Both the position numbers and the translations under genes were made by a program. The notes beneath the pieces were generated by a model, which had not been told where the DNA came from, did not search any database, and saw only the letters and a list, made by a program, of their open reading frames with translations. DNA of 64,000 bases, taken from NCBI RefSeq assembly GCF_018998565.1, contig NZ_JAHNZO010000007.1, positions 186,001 to 250,000 of the forward strand. The letters are read 5' to 3'. Below are positions 57,521 to 64,000 of this stretch, one piece after another (the stretch's first letter is position 1; each line of letters opens with the position of its first letter). The DNA comes from Paenibacillus oleatilyticus (GTDB taxonomy: Bacteria; Bacillota; Bacilli; Paenibacillales; NBRC-103111).

Positions 57521-58102
57521 GTGCGGCAGGCATGGCAGTGTCGGTTGGGAGCGGAAGCGTACGGCTTGTGGAAGGACGAGAAGGGGAGCGCGCACTTGCT
57601 GCTGTTCGGCTTGCTGGGCATGATGACAGCCGCTTTTATTTGGGTTATTGCGTTTAATTGGATGATGCAAACGTACGGCACGAACAAAACCAAACCGCTG
57701 CTTGACCGTGCCACGCATGCCGCCTCGTTGGATATCGTGCCGGAGGAGGCGGCGCTCGGCCGGCTTGTGTGGGACAGAACGAAGGGGACGGATGATTTTT
57801 ACCGGTACCTTCGGCTGAACCTGAAGCTGGACAGCGATCTGACCCCGGGAGAGGGAAGCCATCTTCGCGAAGCTCCCACTGTGCACCATTTGGAGTTTGT
57901 TACCAGTCCAGCGTATCCTTATGTGCTTCAGCGAACGGTTACCGTTCATACTGGCACAGCCAAGCAAACGACGCGCAGCGTTCAGGTAACGATTTACGGG
58001 CCGTCCGTCGTTGCCATCGTCGAAACGAACCAGCCTTTGCTCGGTCTTTCCAGCAGCGAGCCGGCTGTGCTCAGCAGCGTCGCCAGCGTTCGATTCCGTT
58101 AA
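57521..58102 (+). CDS. TadE/TadG-like pilus assembly protein
   Basis: The product has 193 residues. LWKDEKGSAHLLLFGLLGMM is again a DExG-plus-hydrophobic start, followed by AAFIWVIAFNWMMQTYG and an extracellular domain with strands such as YPYVLQRTVTVHTGTAK. The GTG at 57521 has GGGGGGAG about six bases upstream. It closes the Tad-like locus. No prepilin peptidase or Flp pilin gene is found in the window. Confidence 0.62.
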   Translation: MRQAWQCRLGAEAYGLWKDEKGSAHLLLFGLLGMMTAAFIWVIAFNWMMQTYGTNKTKPLLDRATHAASLDIVPEEAALGRLVWDRTKGTDDFYRYLRLNLKLDSDLTPGEGSHLREAPTVHHLEFVTSPAYPYVLQRTVTVHTGTAKQTTRSVQVTIYGPSVVAIVETNQPLLGLSSSEPAVLSSVASVRFR

Positions 58103-58205
58103 CTCTCACGGACTGAGGCCTTTTTCGTTCAAGGCTCTCTTTGCATTTTCCAGTTGCGGCAGGTAATGTAGAGATACAGGATATCTGCCAGAGGAGGAAC
58201 TGAAC

Positions 58206-59387
58206 ATGCACGAATACGCACAACGCATCGGGCGCTTGCAGGAGAAGCTGCAGGCCCATCAGCTTGACGGCATGATGATTACGCAAAATGTAGACTTGTA
58301 TTATTTGACCGGCTCTATGCAGACCGGTTATCTGCTCGTTCCTGCGGAAGGCGAGCCGCGCTTTTACGTTCGCCGCAGCGTCGCGCGCGCGCAGGAGGAA
58401 TCCGCAGCCGCAGTAGAGCCGCTCGGCTCGTTCCGTGCCTTCGGCGCCCAACTGGCCCAGACGTTTCCGCAGCTTGCCCCCGGCTCCGCCGTAACGCTTG
58501 CCGCCGAATTCGACGTGCTGCCCGTACAGCAATGGCAGCGGCTGCAAAGCGTGCTTCCGCATGTTGTGTGGAAGGACGGTTCCATGCTGATCCGCGAGAC
58601 GCGTATGATTAAATCGCCGCAAGAGATTGCTTGTATTCGCGAAGCTGCGCGAATCATCGACGGCGCGCTGGAAGATGCGCTTGCGAGGCTTAAGCCGGGC
58701 ATGACCGAATTGGAACTGATAAGCGCCGTCGAACACTACACCCGGCTGCATGGCCACATCGGGACGATGCGTCTGCGCGGATATAACCAGGAAGTGCTTA
58801 CGGGGGTGATCGGCGCAGGCGAAGCGGTTGCCAAGCCGACCTATTTTGACGGCCCTGCGGGCGGTCAAGGACTCGGTCCGGCCGTACCGCAGAGCGTAAG
58901 CCGGCGGCCGATTCAGCGGAACGAGCCGATCCTGATCGATATCGGATGCTGCATCGACGGATACGTGATCGACCAGACCCGGACAGCCGTGATCGGCGAT
59001 TTGCCGGACGACCTGCGGCAGGCGTACGACGTATCCGAAGGGATCATTCGCAGCATCGAATCGATGCTGAAACCCGGTACGTTATGCGAGCAGCTCTACA
59101 TCCATTCGCTTGGCATGGCCCAGGAAGCAGGGCTTGGCGAGCATTATATGGGCTTCGGCGACGATCAGGTCAAATTTCTAGGACACGGTATCGGTCTGGA
59201 GGTCGATGAGCTGCCTGTGCTGGCCAAAGGCTTCCGGTATCCGCTGGAGCCGGGGATGGTTATTGCGGTCGAACCGAAGTTCACCTTCCCCGGGCGAGGG
59301 GTTGTCGGGATCGAGAACAGCTACGCGGTGGCGGATAACGGCTTCGAGAAGCTCACCGTATCGCGGGAAGGGCTCATCCGGTTATAA
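58206..59387 (+). CDS. Xaa-Pro aminopeptidase family (M24) protein
   Basis: The product has 393 residues. The creatinase-like N-terminal domain (GMMITQNVDLYYLTGSMQTG) precedes the M24 pita-bread domain. Metal ligands are Asp in LIDIGCC and Asp in VIDQTRT, His in FLGHGIGLEVDELP, Glu in IAVEPKF and Glu in GIENSYAV; all five are present. It removes N-terminal residues before proline in the cytoplasm or acts on a related substrate. GAGGAGG lies before the ATG. It converges with the DinB/YfiT gene, overlapping it by 14 bases. Confidence 0.9.
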   Translation: MHEYAQRIGRLQEKLQAHQLDGMMITQNVDLYYLTGSMQTGYLLVPAEGEPRFYVRRSVARAQEESAAAVEPLGSFRAFGAQLAQTFPQLAPGSAVTLAAEFDVLPVQQWQRLQSVLPHVVWKDGSMLIRETRMIKSPQEIACIREAARIIDGALEDALARLKPGMTELELISAVEHYTRLHGHIGTMRLRGYNQEVLTGVIGAGEAVAKPTYFDGPAGGQGLGPAVPQSVSRRPIQRNEPILIDIGCCIDGYVIDQTRTAVIGDLPDDLRQAYDVSEGIIRSIESMLKPGTLCEQLYIHSLGMAQEAGLGEHYMGFGDDQVKFLGHGIGLEVDELPVLAKGFRYPLEPGMVIAVEPKFTFPGRGVVGIENSYAVADNGFEKLTVSREGLIRL

Positions 59388-59889
59388 GACGTATATGCGC
59401 CAAATGGTGCCGGCCGTGCCAAGCGTATAGCCCAATATTTTGATCCAGCCGGATGATGCCGCTATCCGGATGTTGAAACTCTCCCGCAAGTTCCTTGTCC
59501 GAGAGTTTGCGAAGCAGCAATACCCATCGTTCGTGCAGAGCGTCCAGCAGCGCAAGCGATAACGCGACCGGGGCTTGCCGGGTATCCGGCAGCTCCGCCC
59601 AGCGTTCCTCCCGATATGGCTTGATCACGGGTACTTCCTCCGTCAATGCCAGCTTAAAGCGAATGAAGCTGTTCATGTGGCTGTCCGCCATATGATGAAC
59701 GACCTGCCTCACGGACCAACCTCCCGGCCGGTACGGCATATCAAGCTGCGTCTCACTGGCTCCTTGAACGGCCGTTCTCACCTGCAGCGGCAGCCGGGCA
59801 ATATCCTCGATCCAAGCCGCAATCGTCTCCGCGTCCGGCTTTGCCGGAGCTTCGTACTTCCCGATCGGAAACCTCAAATGGTCTGTCAT
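59374..59889 (-). CDS. DinB/YfiT-like metalloprotein (probable bacillithiol S-transferase)
   Basis: The product has 171 residues. RFPIGKYEAPAKPDAETIAAW at the N terminus, VRQVVHHMADSHMNSFIRFK and YAWHGRHHLAHI at the C terminus are signatures of YfiT-type DinB proteins; His in the second and HxxxH in the third bind a metal. Members of this family transfer bacillithiol to electrophiles. AAGGTG precedes the ATG at 59889. An in-frame start at 59937 lacks such a site. Confidence 0.83.
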   Translation of the reverse strand: MTDHLRFPIGKYEAPAKPDAETIAAWIEDIARLPLQVRTAVQGASETQLDMPYRPGGWSVRQVVHHMADSHMNSFIRFKLALTEEVPVIKPYREERWAELPDTRQAPVALSLALLDALHERWVLLLRKLSDKELAGEFQHPDSGIIRLDQNIGLYAWHGRHHLAHIRLITG

Positions 59890-60304
59890 GAATACCCCAC
59901 ACCTTTCGCTTATTTGTTCCTTTTTTTTCAAACGCATTCATAGTAGGGAAGCTATTTTGTTTTAATTACTTTAGCATAAAAAAGATAAAATTGAAGACCA
60001 ATTCCTTCCAAATCTGACCTACCAGTCTCTATCTCTTAGATAGATTAACCGGAACAGCATCGTAGTCCTTCTGCCACTGACAAGCGGGATATTTTTCGTT
60101 CGCACGGACGAGGCTTATCGCATTGCCTAACCCTCGAAAAGATGATAAAATTAATAGAATTCATTATAAACGCTCTGCGACCGTTGCAAGAGAGATTCAT
60201 TGCGTCATGCACAAATTCCTTACACTATGCATCTATTTAAATTAAGTCAGCAAACAGAGCATGAATCCAAGGCAAGGGCCGGTTGACCAAGAGGGGGAAC
60301 GTCC
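59890..60304. other. Intergenic region, no gene seen
   Basis: The region is AT-rich and carries no convincing gene, repeat or hairpin. It must hold the promoters of the minus-strand DinB/YfiT gene and of the gene at 60305, but I could not place them with confidence. Confidence 0.6.
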
Positions 60305-60682
60305 ATGCTGCGTCTGGGACAGAAGATCGTTATTATTGGCGATAGCTTCGAACAAAATTTGCCGATCGGTGAATATGGATATATTATCGCGTACGACCGC
60401 AATGCGGACAATGTGTTCGATTACGTGGTTCGAATTCCGAAAGTGAACAAGCATTATTTCGTACCGGGCGCCGATGTCGAGCTCGAGGAAGTGCTCATTC
60501 AGCAGGAAGTGGACCGGCTGGAACGAGAAGCGCTGATCGATTTTGCGCTTGCGACGAAGAACGAAGAGCTGTTTCGTCGTGTAATGAACGGCGATACGGA
60601 AGAAGTCGTAGCGGAAACGAACAAAGAGGTGCAGTCCAAGGAAGACTTCATCAAGCAAGTCAATCTAAGGGCTTGGATTTGA
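60305..60682 (+). CDS. IDEAL-domain-like small protein
   Basis: The product has 125 residues. The first half is a beta-rich barrel-like segment (GQKIVIIGDSFEQNLPIGEYG, DYVVRIPKVNKHYFVPG). The second half is helical, with EALIDFALATKNEELFRRVM similar to the IDEAL motif (IDxALxxxDxxxF). IDEAL proteins in Bacillus act as adaptors or in stress control. The ATG has AGAGGGGGAACGTCC before it. The function is unknown; family recognition is partial. Confidence 0.5.
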   Translation: MLRLGQKIVIIGDSFEQNLPIGEYGYIIAYDRNADNVFDYVVRIPKVNKHYFVPGADVELEEVLIQQEVDRLEREALIDFALATKNEELFRRVMNGDTEEVVAETNKEVQSKEDFIKQVNLRAWI

Positions 60683-60721
60683 AGCGTTCATTTATATAGA
60701 AACGTGATAGAGTTGAAATGA

Positions 60722-60773
60722 AAGAATCGGGTCGCGACTTCGAAATGTGCGCTGCCGGTTCTTTTTCTTTTGG
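60722..60773 (+). terminator. Terminator after the IDEAL-like gene
   Basis: AGAATCGG pairs with CCGGTTCT (one G-U) and is followed by a run of T. Confidence 0.7.
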
Positions 60774-60794
60774 GCAAAATCACACGGTTTCCAA

Positions 60795-60823
60795 TTGAGT
60801 TCACCCCCTAACTCCGCTATAAT
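60795..60823 (+). promoter_or_regulatory. Sigma-A promoter of gatCAB
   Basis: TTGAGT (60795-60800), a 17-base spacer and TATAAT (60818-60823) lie 36 bases before gatC. Confidence 0.75.
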
Positions 60824-60858
60824 AATAAGAATGATTGTCAGTAGAGTGAGGTGCAGGA

Positions 60859-61146
60859 ATGAGCATAACCGTGAAGGATGTCGAACATGTGGCCGCTCTC
60901 GCCCGACTGGAGCTGAGTGACCGCGAGAAAGAGCAGTTTACTGAGCAGTTGAACGCCATATTGAAATATGCCGGGCAGCTGGAGCAATTGAACACGGACG
61001 ATGTCGAACCGACCAGCCACGCGATGCCGCTTGTCAATGTCATGCGCGAAGACGAGGTCAGACCGTCGCTGCCGATTGAGAAAGTGCTGCTTAACGCCCC
61101 GGACGAAGAAGACGGGCAGATCAAAGTGCCTGCCGTATTGGAATAA
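60859..61146 (+). CDS. gatC: Glutamyl-tRNA(Gln)/aspartyl-tRNA(Asn) amidotransferase subunit C
   Basis: This 95-residue protein is the normal length. It shows VEHVAALARLELSDREKEQF, ILKYAGQLEQLNTDDVEPTSH and APDEEDGQIKVPAVLE, all conserved in GatC. The small subunit clasps GatA to GatB. GTGAGGTGCAGG precedes the ATG. It is the first gene of the gatCAB operon and has its own promoter. Confidence 0.95.
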   Translation: MSITVKDVEHVAALARLELSDREKEQFTEQLNAILKYAGQLEQLNTDDVEPTSHAMPLVNVMREDEVRPSLPIEKVLLNAPDEEDGQIKVPAVLE

Positions 61147-61188
61147 GTGTGGAATCTACCGAGGCGAACCTGAAGGGAGGACTTGTGC

Positions 61189-62646
61189 TTGTCTTTGTTT
61201 AATTTGCGCTTGCAGGAACTGCATAACAAGCTTCATGCGAAGGAAATCACCGTCTCCGATCTGGTGGACGAGTCGTATAAACGCATTGCCGCTGTCGACG
61301 GCAAAGTAAAGGCGTTTCTCACGTTGGACGAGGAGAACGCTCGGGCGAAGGCGAAGGAGCTGGACGCCAAGGGGGGCGGCAGCGAACCGCGCGGGCTGCT
61401 GTTCGGGCTGCCGATCGGCATTAAGGATAACATGGTGACCGAAGGCGTCACCACGACGTGCGCAAGCCAATTTTTACGCAACTACAACCCGATTTATGAC
61501 GGAACAGCGGTTCGGAAGATTAAAGAAGCGGATGCGGTCAGCATCGGCAAGCTGAATATGGACGAGTTCGCGATGGGCGGTTCCAACGAAAACTCCAGCT
61601 TCCATCCGACGCACAATCCGTGGAACCTGGATTACGTTCCGGGCGGCTCCAGCGGCGGCTCCGCAGCGGCGGTAGCGGCCGGCGAAGTGTACTTTTCGCT
61701 CGGCTCCGACACCGGCGGTTCGATCCGCCAACCTGCGGCATACTGCGGCATTGTCGGTCTCAAGCCGACTTACGGGCTCGTTTCCCGCTTCGGCTTGGTC
61801 GCGTTCGCGTCCTCGCTCGACCAGATCGGTCCGCTCACCAAAAACGTGGAAGACAGCGCTTATTTGCTCCAGGCGATTGCCGGGCACGATCCGCTCGATT
61901 CCACGTCGCTTAACACGGAAATCCCGGATTACGTCAGCGCCTTGACCGGCGACGTTCAAGGGCTGCGGATTGCCGTCCCGAAGGAATATTTGGGCGAAGG
62001 CATCGACCCGAAGGTGAAGGATGCCGTCCTGACCGCTTTGAAGGTGCTGGAAGGCCAAGGGGCGATCGTCGAAGAAGTATCGCTGCCGCATACGGAATAC
62101 GCGGTTGCGACTTATTATTTGCTCGCTTCCTCCGAAGCGTCCTCCAACCTGGCGCGCTTCGACGGCGTACGTTACGGCGTGCGCGCGGACAATCCGAAAA
62201 ATTTGCTTGATATGTATGTCCAATCCCGCAGCCAAGGATTCGGCGACGAAGTGAAGCGCCGAATCATGCTCGGAACGTATGCGCTCAGCTCCGGTTATTA
62301 CGATGCCTACTACTTGAAGGCGCAAAAGGTCCGTACGTTGATCAAACGCGACTTCGAGCAGGTGTTCGAGAAATATGATGTGGTTATCGGACCGACGGCC
62401 CCGACGCCGGCCTTTAAGATCGGCGCGCAGTCGGACGACCCGCTGACCATGTATTTGAACGATATTTTGACGATTCCCGTCAGCCTTGCCGGCATTCCGG
62501 CCATCAACGTTCCTTGCGGCTTTGCCGACGGTCTTCCGATCGGATTGCAGATTATCGGCAAGACGCTGGACGAATCGACGATTTTACGCGTCGCTCACGC
62601 TTACGAGCAGCAAACCGACTTCCACAAGCAGCGTCCGCAGCTGTAA
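61189..62646 (+). CDS. gatA: Glutamyl-tRNA(Gln) amidotransferase subunit A
   Basis: The product has 485 residues, of the amidase-signature family. The catalytic triad is Lys79 in GIKDN, Ser in [12 protein letters not shown] and Ser in [12 protein letters not shown]. It releases ammonia from glutamine for transfer to misacylated tRNA. The TTG at 61189 is eight bases from GGGAGG; the in-frame TTG at 61183 is too close. It is followed by gatB after 19 bases. Confidence 0.96.
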   Translation: MSLFNLRLQELHNKLHAKEITVSDLVDESYKRIAAVDGKVKAFLTLDEENARAKAKELDAKGGGSEPRGLLFGLPIGIKDNMVTEGVTTTCASQFLRNYNPIYDGTAVRKIKEADAVSIGKLNMDEFAMGGSNENSSFHPTHNPWNLDYVPGGSSGGSAAAVAAGEVYFSLGSDTGGSIRQPAAYCGIVGLKPTYGLVSRFGLVAFASSLDQIGPLTKNVEDSAYLLQAIAGHDPLDSTSLNTEIPDYVSALTGDVQGLRIAVPKEYLGEGIDPKVKDAVLTALKVLEGQGAIVEEVSLPHTEYAVATYYLLASSEASSNLARFDGVRYGVRADNPKNLLDMYVQSRSQGFGDEVKRRIMLGTYALSSGYYDAYYLKAQKVRTLIKRDFEQVFEKYDVVIGPTAPTPAFKIGAQSDDPLTMYLNDILTIPVSLAGIPAINVPCGFADGLPIGLQIIGKTLDESTILRVAHAYEQQTDFHKQRPQL

Positions 62647-62665
62647 TAGAAAGGAGCCACCTTTA

Positions 62666-64000
62666 GTGACAGCAGCAACCGACAAGAAATACGAGACGGT
62701 CATCGGGCTCGAAGTGCACGTTGAACTGCACACGAACTCCAAAATTTTCTGCGGCTGCTCCACCGCCTTCGGAGCTCCGCCGAACACCCATACGTGTCCG
62801 ATCTGTCTCGGACATCCCGGCGTGCTTCCCGTGCTGAACAAGCAAGCGGTGGAGTACGCGATGAAAGCGTCGATGGCACTCAACTGCCAGATTGCAACGG
62901 AGAGCAAATTCGACCGCAAAAACTATTTTTACCCTGACTCCCCGAAGGCGTACCAAATTTCGCAGTATGACAAGCCGGTCGGCGAGCATGGCTGGATCGA
63001 AATCGAGGTCAACGGCGAAACGAAGCGCATCGGCATTACGCGCGTGCACTTGGAGGAAGATGCGGGCAAACTGACCCACGTAGACGGAGGACATGCCTCG
63101 CTCGTCGACTTCAACCGCGTCGGCACGCCGTTGATCGAGATCGTATCCGAGCCGGACCTCCGTTCCCCCGAGGAAGCGCGGGCATATCTGGAGAAGCTGA
63201 AAGCGATCATGCAGTACTGCGACGTTTCCGACGTGAAGATGGAGGAAGGCTCGCTGCGCTGCGACGCGAACATCAGCTTGCGTCCTTACGGGCAAAAGGA
63301 ATTCGGCACCAAGGCCGAGCTGAAGAACATGAACTCGTTCCGTGGCGTACAGCGCGGACTGGAATACGAAGAATGGCGTCAGGCGGACGTGCTGGACAGC
63401 GGAGGCAAAGTCGTACAGGAAACGCGCCGTTGGGACGAAGCGCAGGGCAAGACGCTGACGATGCGGAGCAAGGAACAAGCGCACGACTATCGTTATTTTC
63501 CGGACCCGGACCTCGTGGCGCTGCACATCGACGACGCTTGGAAAGCGCGCGTCCGCGAATCGATTCCCGAGCTGCCGGACGCCCGCAAGAAGCGGTACGT
63601 CAGCGAATACGGTCTGCCGAGCTATGACGCGGAGGTCATCACGTCGTCGATCAAGCTGGCCGACTTTTTCGAGGAAAGCTTGAACTTCACCAAGGACGCC
63701 AAAGCAGTCTCCAACTGGATTATGGGCGACCTGCTCGGCTACTTGAACGCGAACAACCTGGAGCTGCAGGATGTCAAAGTGACCGGTAAAGGTCTCGGCG
63801 AAATGATCGGACTGATGGAGAAAGGGACGATCAGCAGCAAAATTGCCAAAACCGTCTTCAAAACGATGCTGGAAACGGGCAAAGCCCCGCAGACGATCGT
63901 TGAGGAGCAGGGGCTTGTGCAGATCAGCGACGAAGGCGCGATTTTGGCTGTCGTTGAGCAGATCGTTGCGGGCAATCCGCAATCGGTGGCAGACTTCAAA
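62666..64000 (+). CDS. gatB: Glutamyl-tRNA(Gln) amidotransferase subunit B (partial)
   Basis: The frame is open for 445 codons to the window edge. [41 protein letters not shown] with the zinc-type CPx[17 protein letters not shown] and [15 protein letters not shown] are GatB signatures. The C-terminal YqeY-like tail has begun but the stop codon is outside. GTG at 62666 has AAAGGAG about eight bases upstream. GatB activates the tRNA-bound Glu or Asp and transfers ammonia. Confidence 0.96.
   Translation, partial: MTAATDKKYETVIGLEVHVELHTNSKIFCGCSTAFGAPPNTHTCPICLGHPGVLPVLNKQAVEYAMKASMALNCQIATESKFDRKNYFYPDSPKAYQISQYDKPVGEHGWIEIEVNGETKRIGITRVHLEEDAGKLTHVDGGHASLVDFNRVGTPLIEIVSEPDLRSPEEARAYLEKLKAIMQYCDVSDVKMEEGSLRCDANISLRPYGQKEFGTKAELKNMNSFRGVQRGLEYEEWRQADVLDSGGKVVQETRRWDEAQGKTLTMRSKEQAHDYRYFPDPDLVALHIDDAWKARVRESIPELPDARKKRYVSEYGLPSYDAEVITSSIKLADFFEESLNFTKDAKAVSNWIMGDLLGYLNANNLELQDVKVTGKGLGEMIGLMEKGTISSKIAKTVFKTMLETGKAPQTIVEEQGLVQISDEGAILAVVEQIVAGNPQSVADFK

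Noticed and set aside
62663-63982. Long minus-strand open frame opposite gatB
   Set aside because: gatB is unmistakable on the other strand; the shadow arises from codon bias.
1-64000. tRNA, rRNA, CRISPR arrays, integrases and transposases
   Set aside because: Looked for by eye and not found; a tRNA or covariance scan could still reveal a missed RNA gene.

Overview
The window looks like a chromosomal segment of a spore-forming, moderately GC-rich Firmicute of the Paenibacillus/Cohnella type. The signs are AGGAGG-like ribosome sites with frequent GTG and TTG starts, a YyaC-type sporulation protein, YesM/YesN two-component pairs beside sugar ABC transporters, PhoP-type repeats, CcpA cre sites, a Tad-type pilus locus and a gatCAB operon. 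No rRNA, tRNA, CRISPR array, transposase or prophage structural cluster was seen. All functional names rest on motif and family recognition by eye.

Layout. 1-7550: the tail of a probable glycoside-hydrolase-like gene, a YesM/YesN pair and the carbohydrate ABC transporter it probably controls; a 510-base gap between the binding protein and the permeases is packed with nested inverted repeats. 7558-9201: a membrane-anchored beta-propeller protein and a small unknown protein. About 9280-17950: an AT-rich accessory island of toxin and immunity pieces. It holds a headless toxin C-terminal cassette, a decapitated spike-like polymorphic toxin whose tip resembles Ntox21, several immunity-type genes and decayed fragments. 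18109-32412: ordinary metabolic, regulatory and transport genes (CutC, glycosyltransferase, YyaC, TetR-SMR pair, TauE, a GGDEF protein, an SDR, an amino-acid binding lipoprotein, a cupredoxin, MarR-MFS, HPP). 32597-40227: LysR, a DedA-NERD fusion, a thioredoxin-like protein with an MBL hydrolase, a Met/Pro-rich membrane protein, an ABC-2 permease with its TetR regulator, and an esterase. 40529-42835: a secreted multidomain GH18 chitinase with a structured leader and a cre-like site. 42900-48634: an MFS-ArsR pair and a ugp-like glycerol-3-phosphate ABC operon preceded by four 11-bp-spaced PhoP-type repeats. 48916-58102: a Tad-like locus led by a Ser/Thr kinase fused to a ParA-like domain, with four tandem tiny membrane peptides. 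58206-64000: an aminopeptidase, a DinB/YfiT protein, an IDEAL-like protein and gatC-gatA-gatB, the last cut by the window edge.

The two most unusual parts are the toxin-cassette island, where terminators sit directly before headless toxin modules that share a linker junction, and the Tad-like locus, with its kinase-ParA fusion and its array of miniature pilin-like peptides. Several intergenic regions also carry strong nested or branched inverted repeats that no protein feature explains.
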